Positions 28,802-37,927 are shown, counted from the stretch's first letter. The stretch is DNA of 64,000 nt from JAQGMJ01 sp036498945 (GCA_036498945.1 DASYEQ010000135.1:124001-188000); one strand, 5' to 3'. Numbers and translations are program-made. The notes: generated by a model from the sequence alone, not told the origin.

Positions 28802-28922
28802 GTCGAAAAAAGTACACCCCTACTTTTTTCGAGCCTGCAAAGCATCAAATCACCGGCAGAGCCGGATGATTTGATGACCGGGAAGCCAGGAACAATAAGA
28901 CCGCCGAATGGCGGTCTTTTTT
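28802..28922 (+). repeat. Composite hairpin element, copy 5
   Basis: Hairpin A (28803-28832) is TCGAAA-AAAGTA, loop CACCCC, TACTTT-TTTCGA, directly after the clpA TGA. Hairpin B (28843-28876) pairs CATCAAATCA with TGATTTGATG around CCGGC-AGA-GCCGG. The linker AGCCAGGAAC and an intrinsic terminator follow. The outer stems of A and B differ from copies 1 and 2 on both arms, so pairing is kept. Confidence 0.8.
28898..28922 (+). terminator. Intrinsic terminator after clpA
   Basis: AGACCGCC, loop GAAT, GGCGGTCT, then TTTT. It is the third hairpin of composite copy 5. Confidence 0.85.
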
Positions 28923-29010
28923 GTTTTAGGGTGGTGCCGCATCCAGCCCTGTTCCAAAGCGTATCCGCTTGGAGTACATTCGGCTTCCTGTCGAACAACG
29001 AGGAGACGGC

Positions 29011-29334
29011 ATGCGGTTGCGCCTGCTTGCGCCCCTGCTGGTACTGGGCATCACCCCTCTCGCGCACGCGCAGGAGGCAACCCTGGCGCGCAACCTCGCC
29101 GGTGCCTGCTTCAGTTGCCACGGCACCAACGGCAACGCCCTGCCCGGCATGGCGCCGCTGGCGGGGCGGCCGAAGGACGAGATCATTCGCATCATGGGTG
29201 AGTTCCGCTCGGGCGCGCGCACCGGCGAGCGCGGCACGCTGATGCCGCAGATCGTCAAGGGCTATACCGATGCGCAGGTCGCGCTGATCGCCGATTACTT
29301 CTCCAAACAGAAGCCCGAGAAGGGGGCGCAATGA
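29011..29334 (+). CDS. fccA: Cytochrome c subunit of flavocytochrome c sulfide dehydrogenase
   Basis: A 107-residue exported monoheme cytochrome with signal peptide LLAPLLVLGITPLAHAQ and heme motif CFSCH at about residue 34. GNALPGMAPLAGRP carries a candidate Met ligand, with a C-terminal DAQVALIADYFSKQ helix. GAGGAG precedes the ATG at 29011; an earlier in-frame start at 28969 lacks one. The stop overlaps the flavoprotein start by four bases. It should accept electrons from the flavin subunit and pass them to the respiratory chain. Confidence 0.88.
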   Translation: MRLRLLAPLLVLGITPLAHAQEATLARNLAGACFSCHGTNGNALPGMAPLAGRPKDEIIRIMGEFRSGARTGERGTLMPQIVKGYTDAQVALIADYFSKQKPEKGAQ

Positions 29335-30605
29335 GGACGCGCCGCGGATTTATCAAGGCCGCCGGCGCCACGAGCGCGCTGGCGGCACTGGGGCGTACGA
29401 CGGCTGCGCATGGGCAAAGCCTCGGGCGGGTCGTAGTGGTGGGCGGCGGCTACGGCGGCGCCACCGTCGCGCGCTACCTGCGCCTGTGGTCCGAAGGCAA
29501 GATCGAGGTCACGCTGGTGGAGCGCGAGCCCGCCTTCGTCTCCTGCCCGCTCTCCGGGCTGGTGATCGGCGGCTCCAAACGCATCGAGGACATCACGGTC
29601 GGCTACGACGGTTTGCGCAAGCTCGGCGTGAAGATGATCCGCGGCGAAGCGATGAACGTCGATGCGGACAAGAAAACCGTGACCCTGCGCGATGGCCAGG
29701 TTCTGTCCTGCGAGCGCCTGGTGCTCTCGCCCGGCATTGACTTCATGCTGGGCGACATGACGGGCCTGAACGCACCGGATGCCTTCGAACACGTACCACA
29801 CGCCTGGCATGCGGGCCCGCAGACGGTGCTCCTGCGCAAGCAACTGGAACACATGAAGGACGGCGGCGTCTACACCATCACCATTCCGCTGGCGCCGTAC
29901 CGCTGCTCGCCCGCGCCTTACGAACGCATCTGCCAGGTGGCCTGGTATTTCCGCAACAGGAAGCCGAAGTCGAAGATCATCGTGCTGGATGCCAACGAGG
30001 AAATCCAGGCGGAGAAGCAGTTGTTCCAGGCGGCCTGGAACGGCCCGTACAAAGGACTGATCGACTATCGCCCCAACAGCAACGTCACCGAGATCGACAC
30101 CGCCACGCGTACCGCCACCACGGATCTCGGCGACAAGCAACAGGCCGATGTGCTCAACGTCATCCCGCCGCAGCGCGCCGGCTTCATCGCGCAAAAGGCC
30201 GGCGCCATCAATGTCAACGGCCGCTGGTGCGAAGTCAACTGGCTATCGCTCGAATCGACGACGCGGCCGGGCATCCACATCCTGGGCGACGCCGCCTTTC
30301 CGGGACCGGCGATGCCCAAGTCCGGCCACATGGCGAACCAGCACGCCAAGACCGCGGCGGCGGCGATCATCGAGTTGATGAATGGCCGCCAGCCGAGCCC
30401 GACGCCGGTGATGAGCAACACGTGCTATTCCTTCATCGACGACAAGAACGTGATCCACGTCACCAGCACCCACACCTACGATGCGGCAGAGAAGACCATG
30501 AAGGCCGTGCCGGGGTCGGGCGGCACGTCGGCGGCGGCGAACGAATTGGAAGGCAAATACGCGTTTGCGTGGGCGAAGAATATCTGGCATGACGTGCTCG
30601 GGTAG
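29331..30605 (+). CDS. fccB: Flavocytochrome c sulfide dehydrogenase, flavoprotein subunit
   Basis: A 424-residue FAD-dependent sulfide dehydrogenase. The N-terminus has a twin-arginine signal (TRRGFIKAAGA), so it is exported folded with its flavin. FAD binding is at VVVVGGGYGGATVARYL. C72 in FVSCPLSG is positioned like the cysteine that links FAD covalently in FccB. C192 (RCSPAPYER) and C365 (NTCYSF) match the redox-active pair by context and spacing. It oxidises sulfide in the periplasm and passes electrons to the FccA-like cytochrome. A SoxF role is an alternative, but no sox genes are nearby. Confidence 0.93.
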   Translation: MRTRRGFIKAAGATSALAALGRTTAAHGQSLGRVVVVGGGYGGATVARYLRLWSEGKIEVTLVEREPAFVSCPLSGLVIGGSKRIEDITVGYDGLRKLGVKMIRGEAMNVDADKKTVTLRDGQVLSCERLVLSPGIDFMLGDMTGLNAPDAFEHVPHAWHAGPQTVLLRKQLEHMKDGGVYTITIPLAPYRCSPAPYERICQVAWYFRNRKPKSKIIVLDANEEIQAEKQLFQAAWNGPYKGLIDYRPNSNVTEIDTATRTATTDLGDKQQADVLNVIPPQRAGFIAQKAGAINVNGRWCEVNWLSLESTTRPGIHILGDAAFPGPAMPKSGHMANQHAKTAAAAIIELMNGRQPSPTPVMSNTCYSFIDDKNVIHVTSTHTYDAAEKTMKAVPGSGGTSAAANELEGKYAFAWAKNIWHDVLG

Positions 30606-30622
30606 AAGCGCCGGGCACGAAC

Positions 30623-30650
30623 AAAAGCCCGGCCAATGCCGGGCTTTTTT
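30623..30650. terminator. Terminator shared by fccB and composite copy 6
   Basis: AAAAGCCCGGC, loop CAAT, GCCGGGCTTTTTT. It reads in both directions, ending fccB (plus) and serving as the third hairpin after xthA (minus). Confidence 0.85.
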
Positions 30651-30738
30651 GTCGCAGTTGCGTCTTGAATATCGTCCGGCTTTGCCGGCGATATTCGAGT
30701 GAGCCAGCCTCGAAAAATGTAGGGCTGTACTTTTTCGA
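30623..30738 (-). repeat. Composite hairpin element, copy 6
   Basis: On the minus strand, hairpin A (30738-30710) starts right after the xthA TGA and reads TCGAA-AAAGTA, loop CAGCCC, TACATTTTTCGA (one bulge). Hairpin B (30696-30667) pairs GAATATCG with CGATATTC around CCGGC-AAA-GCCGG. The third hairpin is the terminator shared with fccB. Confidence 0.8.
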
Positions 30739-30739
30739 C

Positions 30740-31507
30740 TCACACCGTGAAATCGGCCACTACCGGCGCGTGGTCCGAAGGCTGCTCCTTCTTGCGCGGC
30801 TCCTTGTCGACGACACAGGCGGTGCAGGCTTCCGCCAGCTTGGGCGAAGCAAGGATGTGGTCGATGCGCGCGCCGTTGTTGCGGCGGAAGGCCATCATGC
30901 GATAGTCCCACCACGAGAACGTCTTCTCGGGTTGCGGGAAACGATGAAAGCAGTCGGAAAAGCCTTGCGCCACCAGCGCCTTGAAGGCGGCGCGCTCGGG
31001 TTCGCTCACCAGCACCTGACCCACCCATTCGGCGGGGTTCTTCACGTCGGTGTCCTCGGGGGCGATGTTGTAATCGCCCACCAGCGTGAGCCGGTCGAAT
31101 CGCTTGAGCTCGCTCGCCATGTAGCCGTTCATCGCGTCCAGCCAGTCGAGCTTGTAGCGATATTTGTCCGACTCCAGGCTCTGGCCGTTGGGGAAGTAGG
31201 CGCAGACCACGCGTACCCCGTTCACCGTCGCCGCGATCACGCGCTTTTGCTCGTCGGTGTAATCCGGCATGTCGAGGCGCACGTCTTCCATCGGCAGGCG
31301 CGACAGCAGGGCGACGCCGTTGTAGGTCTTTTGCCCGTTCACCACCGATTCATAGCCCAGTTCCTTCAGTTCGGCGAACGGGTATTTGTCTTCGGTGAGC
31401 TTGAGTTCCTGCAGGCCGAGCACGTCGACTTCGGCGGTGGCAAGCCAGTCCAGCACGTGCGGCAGGCGGACCTTGAGGGAGTTGATATTCCAGGTGGCAA
31501 TACGCAT
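30740..31507 (-). CDS. xthA: Exodeoxyribonuclease III
   Basis: A 255-residue AP endonuclease/3'-5' exonuclease of base-excision repair. It begins MRIATWNINSLKVRLPHVLD, with the metal glutamate in LGLQELKL, the catalytic NPAEWVG and VGDYNIAPEDTDVKNP region, and the C-terminal histidine in KEQPSDHAPVVADF. Length is slightly short of the E. coli enzyme but complete. It is single and bounded by terminators on both sides. Confidence 0.95.
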   Translation of the reverse strand: MRIATWNINSLKVRLPHVLDWLATAEVDVLGLQELKLTEDKYPFAELKELGYESVVNGQKTYNGVALLSRLPMEDVRLDMPDYTDEQKRVIAATVNGVRVVCAYFPNGQSLESDKYRYKLDWLDAMNGYMASELKRFDRLTLVGDYNIAPEDTDVKNPAEWVGQVLVSEPERAAFKALVAQGFSDCFHRFPQPEKTFSWWDYRMMAFRRNNGARIDHILASPKLAEACTACVVDKEPRKKEQPSDHAPVVADFTV

Positions 31508-31540
31508 GGGCGGCAGTGTACGCGAATCAGCAAAGGAATA

Positions 31541-31571
31541 AAAAAAGCCGCCCGGTACGGGCGGCTTTTTT
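31541..31571 (-). terminator. Terminator of the glutaredoxin-like gene
   Basis: On the minus strand AAGCCGCCCG, loop TACC, CGGGCGGCTT, flanked by A- and T-tracts. Confidence 0.88.
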
Positions 31572-31585
31572 CACCGGAGGCAGGA

Positions 31586-32218
31586 TCAGAAACCTTTGAA
31601 CCAGGTCGGCTTGTCGCCGCCGGAGGAAGCTGCGGGCGGCGGCGCCGAAGGCGCGCCATTGGCCGCCGGCGCCGCGCCCTGGTTGCTGGCCGTCTGGCTG
31701 GTCGCGGCCGGCGGGGCCACCGGTGCGGGTGCCGGATTCTTGTAGCCCTGCGGCAACTGGCTGTCGGCGGGATAACCGGCGGCGTTGAGGGCGCTGGCCC
31801 AGCCGTCCTGCTGCCATTGGGTCTGCTTGCTGTTGCCCACGGTCAGCACCGGCAACTTGTCGGTGCTCAAGTCCTTCTTGAACTTGGCGGCGTCGTCGGC
31901 CGTGTTGACCGTCTTCTCGGTGAAGGGAATACCGCGCTTGACCAGGTAGTTGCGGCCCTCGCTGCAAGGCGTGCCGCAGTTACCGGCGGTGTAGAGGGTG
32001 ACCGGATAGGTTTGCGACGCGCTCTTGAGTGCGTAGGGCAACTCTGGTCCGCCGGTGGATTGCGCCGGCAGGCCTTTCTTGTCCAGCACCTTGGCGCCGC
32101 TGGGCGGCGGCTGGTCGCTATAGACCACCTTGCCGTCCGGGCCGACATATTTGTACTGCGCGTGGGCGCCAAAGGCTGCCAGCAGCGCCAGCATGCCGAT
32201 CGTCGATTGCAATTTCAT
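31586..32218 (-). CDS. Exported DUF4124-glutaredoxin-like protein
   Basis: A 210-residue protein started at the ATG complementary to 32216-32218, with a signal peptide (IGMLALLAAFGAHAQ). A short DUF4124 segment (YKYVGPDGKVVYSDQPPP) comes first. A glutaredoxin-like domain follows with CGTPC in place of CPYC and ends near PVLTVG. The C-terminal 50 residues are an Ala/Pro linker of unknown use. It could reduce or isomerise disulfides in the periplasm; which thiol system drives it is not visible. Confidence 0.85.
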   Translation of the reverse strand: MKLQSTIGMLALLAAFGAHAQYKYVGPDGKVVYSDQPPPSGAKVLDKKGLPAQSTGGPELPYALKSASQTYPVTLYTAGNCGTPCSEGRNYLVKRGIPFTEKTVNTADDAAKFKKDLSTDKLPVLTVGNSKQTQWQQDGWASALNAAGYPADSQLPQGYKNPAPAPVAPPAATSQTASNQGAAPAANGAPSAPPPAASSGGDKPTWFKGF

Positions 32219-32283
32219 CCCTGTGTCTCCTTGTAAGTCCTTCAGTTCGCCTGAGGGGCGGTTAAGGCCGAGCAATCAAGGCG

Positions 32284-34338
32284 TTACGATGCAATCATAC
32301 CATTGTGCCTGAGCAAAGCGTCGAGCGAGGGATCGCGCCCGCGAAACGCCCGGAAACTCTCCGCCGCCGGACGCGAACCGCCCACCCCGAGCACCTCGCG
32401 GCGAAAGCGCGCACCAGCCGCGGGCGACAGCACGCCTTCCTCTTCGAAGGCGCTGTAGGCGTCGGCGGAAAGCACCTCGGCCCACTTGTAGCTGTAGTAG
32501 CCTGCCGCGTAGCCGCCGGCAAAGATGTGCGAAAAGTTGTTCGGAAAGCGGCTGTAGGCCGGCGGGATGATCACCGCCACGCGGCGGCGCACGTCGTCCA
32601 GCAGTTGCAGCGGGGTCTGCTTTTTCACGTCGATGCCAGCGTGCAGCTCCATGTCGAACAGCGAATACTCGATCTGGCGCACCGTCTGCAAGCCGGCCTG
32701 GAAGTTCTTCGCCAGAATCATCTTGTCGAACAGCGCGCGCGGCAGCGGCTTGCCGGTCTCGACGTGCGCGGTCATGTGCTTGAGCACGTCCCATTCCCAG
32801 CAAAAGTTTTCCATGAACTGGCTGGGCAGCTCCACCGCATCCCATTCCACCCCATTGATGCCGGCCACGCCGAGATCGTCGACGCGCGTGAGCATGTGAT
32901 GCAGGCCGTGGCCGAACTCGTGGAACAAGGTGATGACGTCGTCGTGGGTGAACAGCGCCGGGCGCTTCTTGCCCGAGGCATCGGCGACGGGGCGCGCGAA
33001 GTTGCAGGTGAGATAAGCCACCGGCGTCTGCACGCCGGCTTGTTTCAGGCGGCGCGTGATGGCGTCGTCCATCCAGGCGCCGCCGCGCTTGGTGTCGCGC
33101 GCGTAGAGGTCGAAATAGAACTGGCCGATCAACTTGCCGGCGTCGGCCGCGTCCGCCGACTCGATGCGGAAAAAGCGCACGTCCTCGTTCCACACCGGCG
33201 CGGTGTCGGGCTTGATCTTCACCGCGAACACCGTCTCGACTACCTTGAACAGGCCTTCGAGCGCCTTGTGCTCGGGGAAATATTCCTTCACCTCCTGGTC
33301 GGAAAACGCGTAGCGCTTCTGGCGCAGCTTTTCCGAGGCGTACATGGCGTCCCAGGCTTCCAGCGGGGCCAGGCCGAGTTCGCTTTTTGCGAAGGCCTTG
33401 AGTTCCTCGTAATCGCGCTCGGCGAAGGGGCGGGCACGGCGGCCGAGATCGTTCAGGAAATCCAGCACCTGCTTCGGATTGTCCGCCATCTTGGGCACCA
33501 GCGAGACTTCGGCGAAGCTCTGGTAACCGAGCAACCTGGCTTCCTCGTCACGCAGGGCGACGATCTTGTCGATCAGCGGCGTGTTGTCGAGCGTGGCGTC
33601 GCCGAATTCGGAGGCGCGGGTGACGTTGGCGCGGTAGATGGTCTCGCGCAATGCGCGGTCTTCGGCGTATTGCAGTACCGGGATATAGGAAGGCGCCTTG
33701 AGCGTCAGCTTGAAGCCCGGCTTGTTGTCCTTTTGCGCGGCTTCGCGAGCGGCGTCCTTCACATCCTGCGGCAGGCCGGCGAGGCGCTTTTCGTCTTCGA
33801 CGTAGAGCGAAAAGGCATTGGTGGCATCGAGCACGTTTTCGGAGAACCTGGCGCCGGTGGCCGCCTGCTCTTCCTGGATCGCTTTGAAGCGTTCCTTCTT
33901 TTCGTCGGACAGTTCGGCGCCCGACAAACGGAAATCGCGCAACTCATTGTCGATGATCTTGCGCCGTGCCGGGCTCAGGGCCGCATAGGCGGGCGAGGTG
34001 GCGAGCGCCTTGTACTTGTTGAACAAGCCGAGGTTCTGCCCCAGGTCGGTCCAGTATTCGGTGACTTTCGGCAGGTTTTCGTTGTAGGCGTCGCGCAGCT
34101 CCGGGCTGTCCACCACCGCGTGCAGGTGGCCGACGATGCCCCAGGCCCGCGCCAGCTTTTCGTTAGCGTCTTCCAGCGGGGCGACGAAATCGTCCCAGGC
34201 GCTGCCGCTGGCGTCCGTGGCGCAGCGCGCGGCGACCGCGCGGGCCTCCGTCAGCAAGCTGTCGATCGCGGGGGAGATGTGTTCGGTCTTGATGTCCGCG
34301 AAGCGCGGCAGGCCGGAGAAATCGAGCAGGGGATTCAT
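32284..34338 (-). CDS. prlC: Oligopeptidase A (M3 metallopeptidase)
   Basis: A 684-residue zinc peptidase that degrades short peptides and cleaved signal peptides in the cytoplasm. The zinc motif FHEFGHGLHHM is near residue 473, with the third ligand glutamate in GINGVEWDAVELPSQ. It begins MNPLLDFSGLPRFADIKTEH, as in PrlC/OpdA. It overlaps folD by four bases (ATGA), so the two are translationally coupled. Confidence 0.96.
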   Translation of the reverse strand: MNPLLDFSGLPRFADIKTEHISPAIDSLLTEARAVAARCATDASGSAWDDFVAPLEDANEKLARAWGIVGHLHAVVDSPELRDAYNENLPKVTEYWTDLGQNLGLFNKYKALATSPAYAALSPARRKIIDNELRDFRLSGAELSDEKKERFKAIQEEQAATGARFSENVLDATNAFSLYVEDEKRLAGLPQDVKDAAREAAQKDNKPGFKLTLKAPSYIPVLQYAEDRALRETIYRANVTRASEFGDATLDNTPLIDKIVALRDEEARLLGYQSFAEVSLVPKMADNPKQVLDFLNDLGRRARPFAERDYEELKAFAKSELGLAPLEAWDAMYASEKLRQKRYAFSDQEVKEYFPEHKALEGLFKVVETVFAVKIKPDTAPVWNEDVRFFRIESADAADAGKLIGQFYFDLYARDTKRGGAWMDDAITRRLKQAGVQTPVAYLTCNFARPVADASGKKRPALFTHDDVITLFHEFGHGLHHMLTRVDDLGVAGINGVEWDAVELPSQFMENFCWEWDVLKHMTAHVETGKPLPRALFDKMILAKNFQAGLQTVRQIEYSLFDMELHAGIDVKKQTPLQLLDDVRRRVAVIIPPAYSRFPNNFSHIFAGGYAAGYYSYKWAEVLSADAYSAFEEEGVLSPAAGARFRREVLGVGGSRPAAESFRAFRGRDPSLDALLRHNGMIAS

Positions 34339-35210
34339 GTCTTCGCTCTTTCCAATGCGAGTTCGGTGGCCTTGATCGTATTGGCCAAAAGCATGGCGAT
34401 GGTCATCGGGCCGACGCCGCCAGGCACCGGGGTGATCCAGCCGGCAATCGGGCTGACGGCATCGAAATCGACGTCGCCCGTCAGCTTGCCCGCCTTCGGC
34501 CCCGATTCCGGGCGATTGATGCCGACGTCGATCACGCAGGCACCCGGTTTGACCATGGCGGCGGTGACAAAATCCGCCTTGCCCACCGCCGCCACCAGAA
34601 TATCGCCCTGACGCGTGATCGACGGCAAATCGACCGTCTTCGAATGGCAGATGGTGACAGTGGCGCCGGCTTGCAAGAGCAGCAGCGCCATCGGTTTGCC
34701 GACGATGTTCGAGCGCCCGATCACCACCGCGTGCTTACCCTCGATGGGAATGCCCTCCTGGCGCAGCATCTCCATCGCGCCCGCCGGGGTGCAGGGGGTG
34801 AAATCGCCCGCCAGGCCGAACAGGCCGCCCAGGTTGATGGCGTGAAAGCCATCGACGTCCTTGTGCGGCACGATGGCCGCGGTGACGGCCTCGGCATCGA
34901 CCTGTGGCGGCAGCGGCAACTGCACCAGGATGCCGCGCACCCTGGGATCATTGTTCAAGCGCTCGATTTCGGCCAGCAGCTTTTGCGTGCTGACATCTCC
35001 CGGGAACTCCGAGTCGCGGGAATCAAACCCGGCTTCCTTGCAGGCCTTGATCTTGTTGCGCACATAGACGCGCGACGCCGGGTTGTCGCCGGCGATGACC
35101 ACGGTCAGGCCGGGGCGATGTCCCTGGGCGGCCAATGCCTCGGCGCGGACGGTATATTCGGCGCGCAGGCGTTTTGCCATGGCGGTGCCGTCGATGATTT
35201 TTGCGGGCAT
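34335..35210 (-). CDS. folD: Methylenetetrahydrofolate dehydrogenase/cyclohydrolase
   Basis: A 291-residue bifunctional enzyme that interconverts methylene-, methenyl- and formyl-tetrahydrofolate with NADP. Signatures are the catalytic-lysine region SRVYVRNKIKACKEAGF, LVQLPLPPQVD and VIGRSNIVGKPMALLLL. The C-terminal PVPGGVGPMTIAMLL is also present. Its stop overlaps the prlC start by four bases. Confidence 0.97.
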   Translation of the reverse strand: MPAKIIDGTAMAKRLRAEYTVRAEALAAQGHRPGLTVVIAGDNPASRVYVRNKIKACKEAGFDSRDSEFPGDVSTQKLLAEIERLNNDPRVRGILVQLPLPPQVDAEAVTAAIVPHKDVDGFHAINLGGLFGLAGDFTPCTPAGAMEMLRQEGIPIEGKHAVVIGRSNIVGKPMALLLLQAGATVTICHSKTVDLPSITRQGDILVAAVGKADFVTAAMVKPGACVIDVGINRPESGPKAGKLTGDVDFDAVSPIAGWITPVPGGVGPMTIAMLLANTIKATELALERAKT

Positions 35211-35304
35211 GCGGGTGATTTGAGGGATTCTCTGCGGAATCGCTGCTTTAGGGTTGGCGTGTAGGCAAAAGCTTACCCCATCGCGGGGGCGATTTGCTCG
35301 AACA

Positions 35305-35341
35305 AAAAGAAAACGCAGGCCTTGCGCCCTGGCCTGCGTTT
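35305..35341 (-). terminator. Terminator of the kinase/reductase operon
   Basis: On the minus strand AAACGCAGGCC pairs with GGCCTGCGTTT, followed by TCTTTTTG. The sequence between here and folD (35211-35304) shows no further feature. Confidence 0.8.
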
Positions 35342-35357
35342 CGCCGGGCTTTGCCTC

Positions 35358-36404
35358 TCAGGTGCCGGGGTTGACGTTGCGCACGTGGATAGCGTCGATC
35401 GCCTGCAGGATCTCGGGCGACAGGGTGACCGAGAAAGCGTCCAGGTTTTCCTTCATCTGCTCCACGCTGGTGGTGCCGATGATGGTGGAAGTGACCACCC
35501 AGCGCGACTTGCACCAGCCCAGCGCCATGGCTGCCGGCGAAAGGCCATTGTCGCGCGCCAGCTTGGCGTACTCGCGCGCGGCTTCGACCACTCGCGGGCG
35601 GCGCCAGCGCGGGCTCCAGCTCTTGTCGAACAGGTTGAGGCGACCGTGGGCATTCGGATCGTCCGCGTACTTGCCGGAGAGTTGGCCGAAAGCCAACGGG
35701 CTGTACGCCAGCAGGCCGATCTTCTCGCGATGGCAGATTTCCAGCGAGCCTTCGTCGAAGGTGCGATGCACCAGGCTGTAGGGATTCTGGGTGGACGCGA
35801 TGCGCGGCAGCTTGTACTGGTCCGCCAGTTGCGCCCACTGCATCAGGCCCCAGGGGGTTTCGTTGGAAACGCCGAAGTGGCGGATCTTGCCGGCTTTCAC
35901 CAGGTCGGAAAACGCCTGCAACTGCTCGTGGATGGGCGCGGCTTCGCGCTCCTTCTTCGGGTCGAACTCGAGCTGGCCGAATATCGGCGCATTGCGCGAA
36001 GGCCAGTGCAGTTGATAGAGGTCGATGTAGTCGGTCTGCAAACGCTTGAGACTCAGGTCGACCGCCTGCTTGATGCTGGCGGCGGTCGCGTCCTGCCCGC
36101 CGCGCACCCAGGCCATGCCGCGCGAATAGCCGGCCACCTTGGTGGCGAGGATGATCTTGTCGCGCGCCTGCTTTTGCAGCCAGGTGCCGACGATGGACTC
36201 GGTGCGGGTGTAGGTGTCGCCCGAGGGCGGCACCGGATACATCTCGGCGGTGTCGATGAAATTCACGCCGCGCGAAAGGCCGTAGTCGAGCTGCGCATGC
36301 GCTTCGGCCTCGGTGTTCTGCTGGCCCCAGGTCATGCTGCCCATACAGACTTCGGGCACCGTCAGGCCGCTAGCGCCCAGTTGCTTTTGTTTGAAGTTGC
36401 TCAT
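35358..36404 (-). CDS. NADP-dependent aldo/keto reductase (Tas-like)
   Basis: A 348-residue aldo/keto reductase of the Tas/AKR11-14 type. The catalytic tetrad is D51, Y56, K89 and H133 (FIDTAEMYP, ILATKVAG, LYQLHWPSR). The long loop MYPVPPSGDTYTRTE is characteristic of Tas-like proteins. The ATG at 36404 has AGAGGGA upstream and overlaps the stop of the FGGY kinase gene by four bases. The physiological substrate is unknown. Confidence 0.92.
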   Translation of the reverse strand: MSNFKQKQLGASGLTVPEVCMGSMTWGQQNTEAEAHAQLDYGLSRGVNFIDTAEMYPVPPSGDTYTRTESIVGTWLQKQARDKIILATKVAGYSRGMAWVRGGQDATAASIKQAVDLSLKRLQTDYIDLYQLHWPSRNAPIFGQLEFDPKKEREAAPIHEQLQAFSDLVKAGKIRHFGVSNETPWGLMQWAQLADQYKLPRIASTQNPYSLVHRTFDEGSLEICHREKIGLLAYSPLAFGQLSGKYADDPNAHGRLNLFDKSWSPRWRRPRVVEAAREYAKLARDNGLSPAAMALGWCKSRWVVTSTIIGTTSVEQMKENLDAFSVTLSPEILQAIDAIHVRNVNPGT

Positions 36405-37927
36405 GGATGTTCCCTCTGGAATCGGCTCAGCGCCGCATAAACCGGCGCGAGTGTAGCAGGGACTTCGCTGTAACTTGCCTGCAATAACGCATACAGCGCA
36501 TGCGTATCTGGGTTCGGCTCGATACGCCGGGTTGCTGGCGGCAGCAGGGCGACGGCGGCGGGCAGGTCGGGTGCGCCGCCCAAGGCGGTAAGCGCCATCA
36601 GCGCCGCGCCCTGCGCGGTGGTTTCGGGATTGTCGGCGACGATCAGTGGCCGGCCGAACAAGTCGGCCGCCATCTGCAGCCAGAAGGGCGAGCGCGCGAA
36701 GCCGCCGCCGGCGAGGATCTCGTGACAGGCGCCGCCGATTTCCTCCAGCACGTCGAGAATCATGGCGAGGTTGAACAGGATGCCTTCCATCACCGCGCGC
36801 ACCAGTTGCGGCGGGCCGTGGCGGAAGTTCAGGCCGATGAAGGAGCCGCGCGCATCGGCGTTCCACAAGGGGGCGCGCTCGCCGGCGAGATAGGGGTGGA
36901 ACAGCAGGCCGTTCGCGCCCGGCGTCGCCTGCGCGGCGATCTGCGCCAGCGCGGTATAGGGATCTTCCGACTCCAGTCCGGCGCGCAGATGAGGAAAGTT
37001 GTCGCGCAGCCAGCGCAGGGGCAGGCCGCCGCCGTTGGTGGCGCCGCCGATGACGAACTGGCCTGGCCCCAGCGCGTAGCAAAAGCTGCGCATCTGCGCG
37101 TCCAGCGCCGGCTGGTTTACCGTCATGCGAAAGGCGCCGCTGGTGCCGATGGTGAGCACGGCGCGGTGCATCTGCGCGGCGCTGCCGCTGGCAAGCACGC
37201 CGGCGCCGAGATTGGCGAGGCAGCCGTCGGCGCCGCACAGCACGAACGGGGTGTCGGCGGCGAGGCCGGTGCGCGCCGCGGCCTCGCCCGCAAGACCGTG
37301 CAGGATGGTACCGGGCGGCACGGCGTGCGACAGCCGGGCGCCGTCGATGCCGGCGGCCTTGAGCGCCTGCGCGTCCCAGTCGCGCGCGGCAAGCGAGTAC
37401 AGGCCGCTGGAAGAGGCGACGCCGTAATCGACCTGCCACACGCCGAACAGGCGATGGCAGACGTATTCGAGCAGCGAGACGAATTTGCCGGCCTGGGTGA
37501 AAACACCGGGCTGCGCCTTGCGCATCCAGACCAGCTTGGCCAGCGGGGACATCGGGTGGAGCGGCACGCCGGTGGCGGCATAGAGGCTCTCGCCCTCTGG
37601 CGACTGCTTGAGCGCCTGTGCTGCCTCTGCGGCCCGGTTGTCCGCCCAGGTCATGGCGCGGGTCAGCGGCGCGCCGGCCGCATCTACCGCGAGCAGGCTG
37701 TGCATCGCGGAAGAGAGAGCGATGGCCTCGACGGCGCCTTGCTTGCGCAGGCGCGCGATGCATTCGAGCACCGCGTCGAACACTTGCGCCGGATCAAGCT
37801 CCGCGGCGCCCGGTTCGTCGCTGCTCAGTGCGTATTCGACGGCCGCGTGCATGCCCGTATAGCGCGCGCCGTCGAACAGCAGGGCGCGGGTGCTGGAGGT
37901 GCCGATGTCGAGGGCGGCAATGCGCAT
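36401..37927 (-). CDS. FGGY-family carbohydrate kinase
   Basis: A 508-residue sugar kinase started at the ATG complementary to 37925-37927 (MRIAALDIGTSSTRALLFDG). Nucleotide binding is by the actin-like DIGTSSTR and LTIGTSGAFRMTV, with the FGGY C-terminal signature region EILAGGGFARSPFWLQMAADL. AMTWADNRAAEAA gives the catalytic-base region. It most resembles gluconate/xylulose kinases. It is four-base coupled to an aldo/keto reductase, and rpe lies divergently next to it, so a pentose or sugar-acid route is plausible but unproven. Confidence 0.88.
   Translation of the reverse strand: MRIAALDIGTSSTRALLFDGARYTGMHAAVEYALSSDEPGAAELDPAQVFDAVLECIARLRKQGAVEAIALSSAMHSLLAVDAAGAPLTRAMTWADNRAAEAAQALKQSPEGESLYAATGVPLHPMSPLAKLVWMRKAQPGVFTQAGKFVSLLEYVCHRLFGVWQVDYGVASSSGLYSLAARDWDAQALKAAGIDGARLSHAVPPGTILHGLAGEAAARTGLAADTPFVLCGADGCLANLGAGVLASGSAAQMHRAVLTIGTSGAFRMTVNQPALDAQMRSFCYALGPGQFVIGGATNGGGLPLRWLRDNFPHLRAGLESEDPYTALAQIAAQATPGANGLLFHPYLAGERAPLWNADARGSFIGLNFRHGPPQLVRAVMEGILFNLAMILDVLEEIGGACHEILAGGGFARSPFWLQMAADLFGRPLIVADNPETTAQGAALMALTALGGAPDLPAAVALLPPATRRIEPNPDTHALYALLQASYSEVPATLAPVYAALSRFQREHP

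Noticed and set aside
35260..35320. A possible seventh composite hairpin element
   Set aside because: GAACAAAAAG before the terminator resembles the linker, but neither hairpin A nor hairpin B is recognisable.
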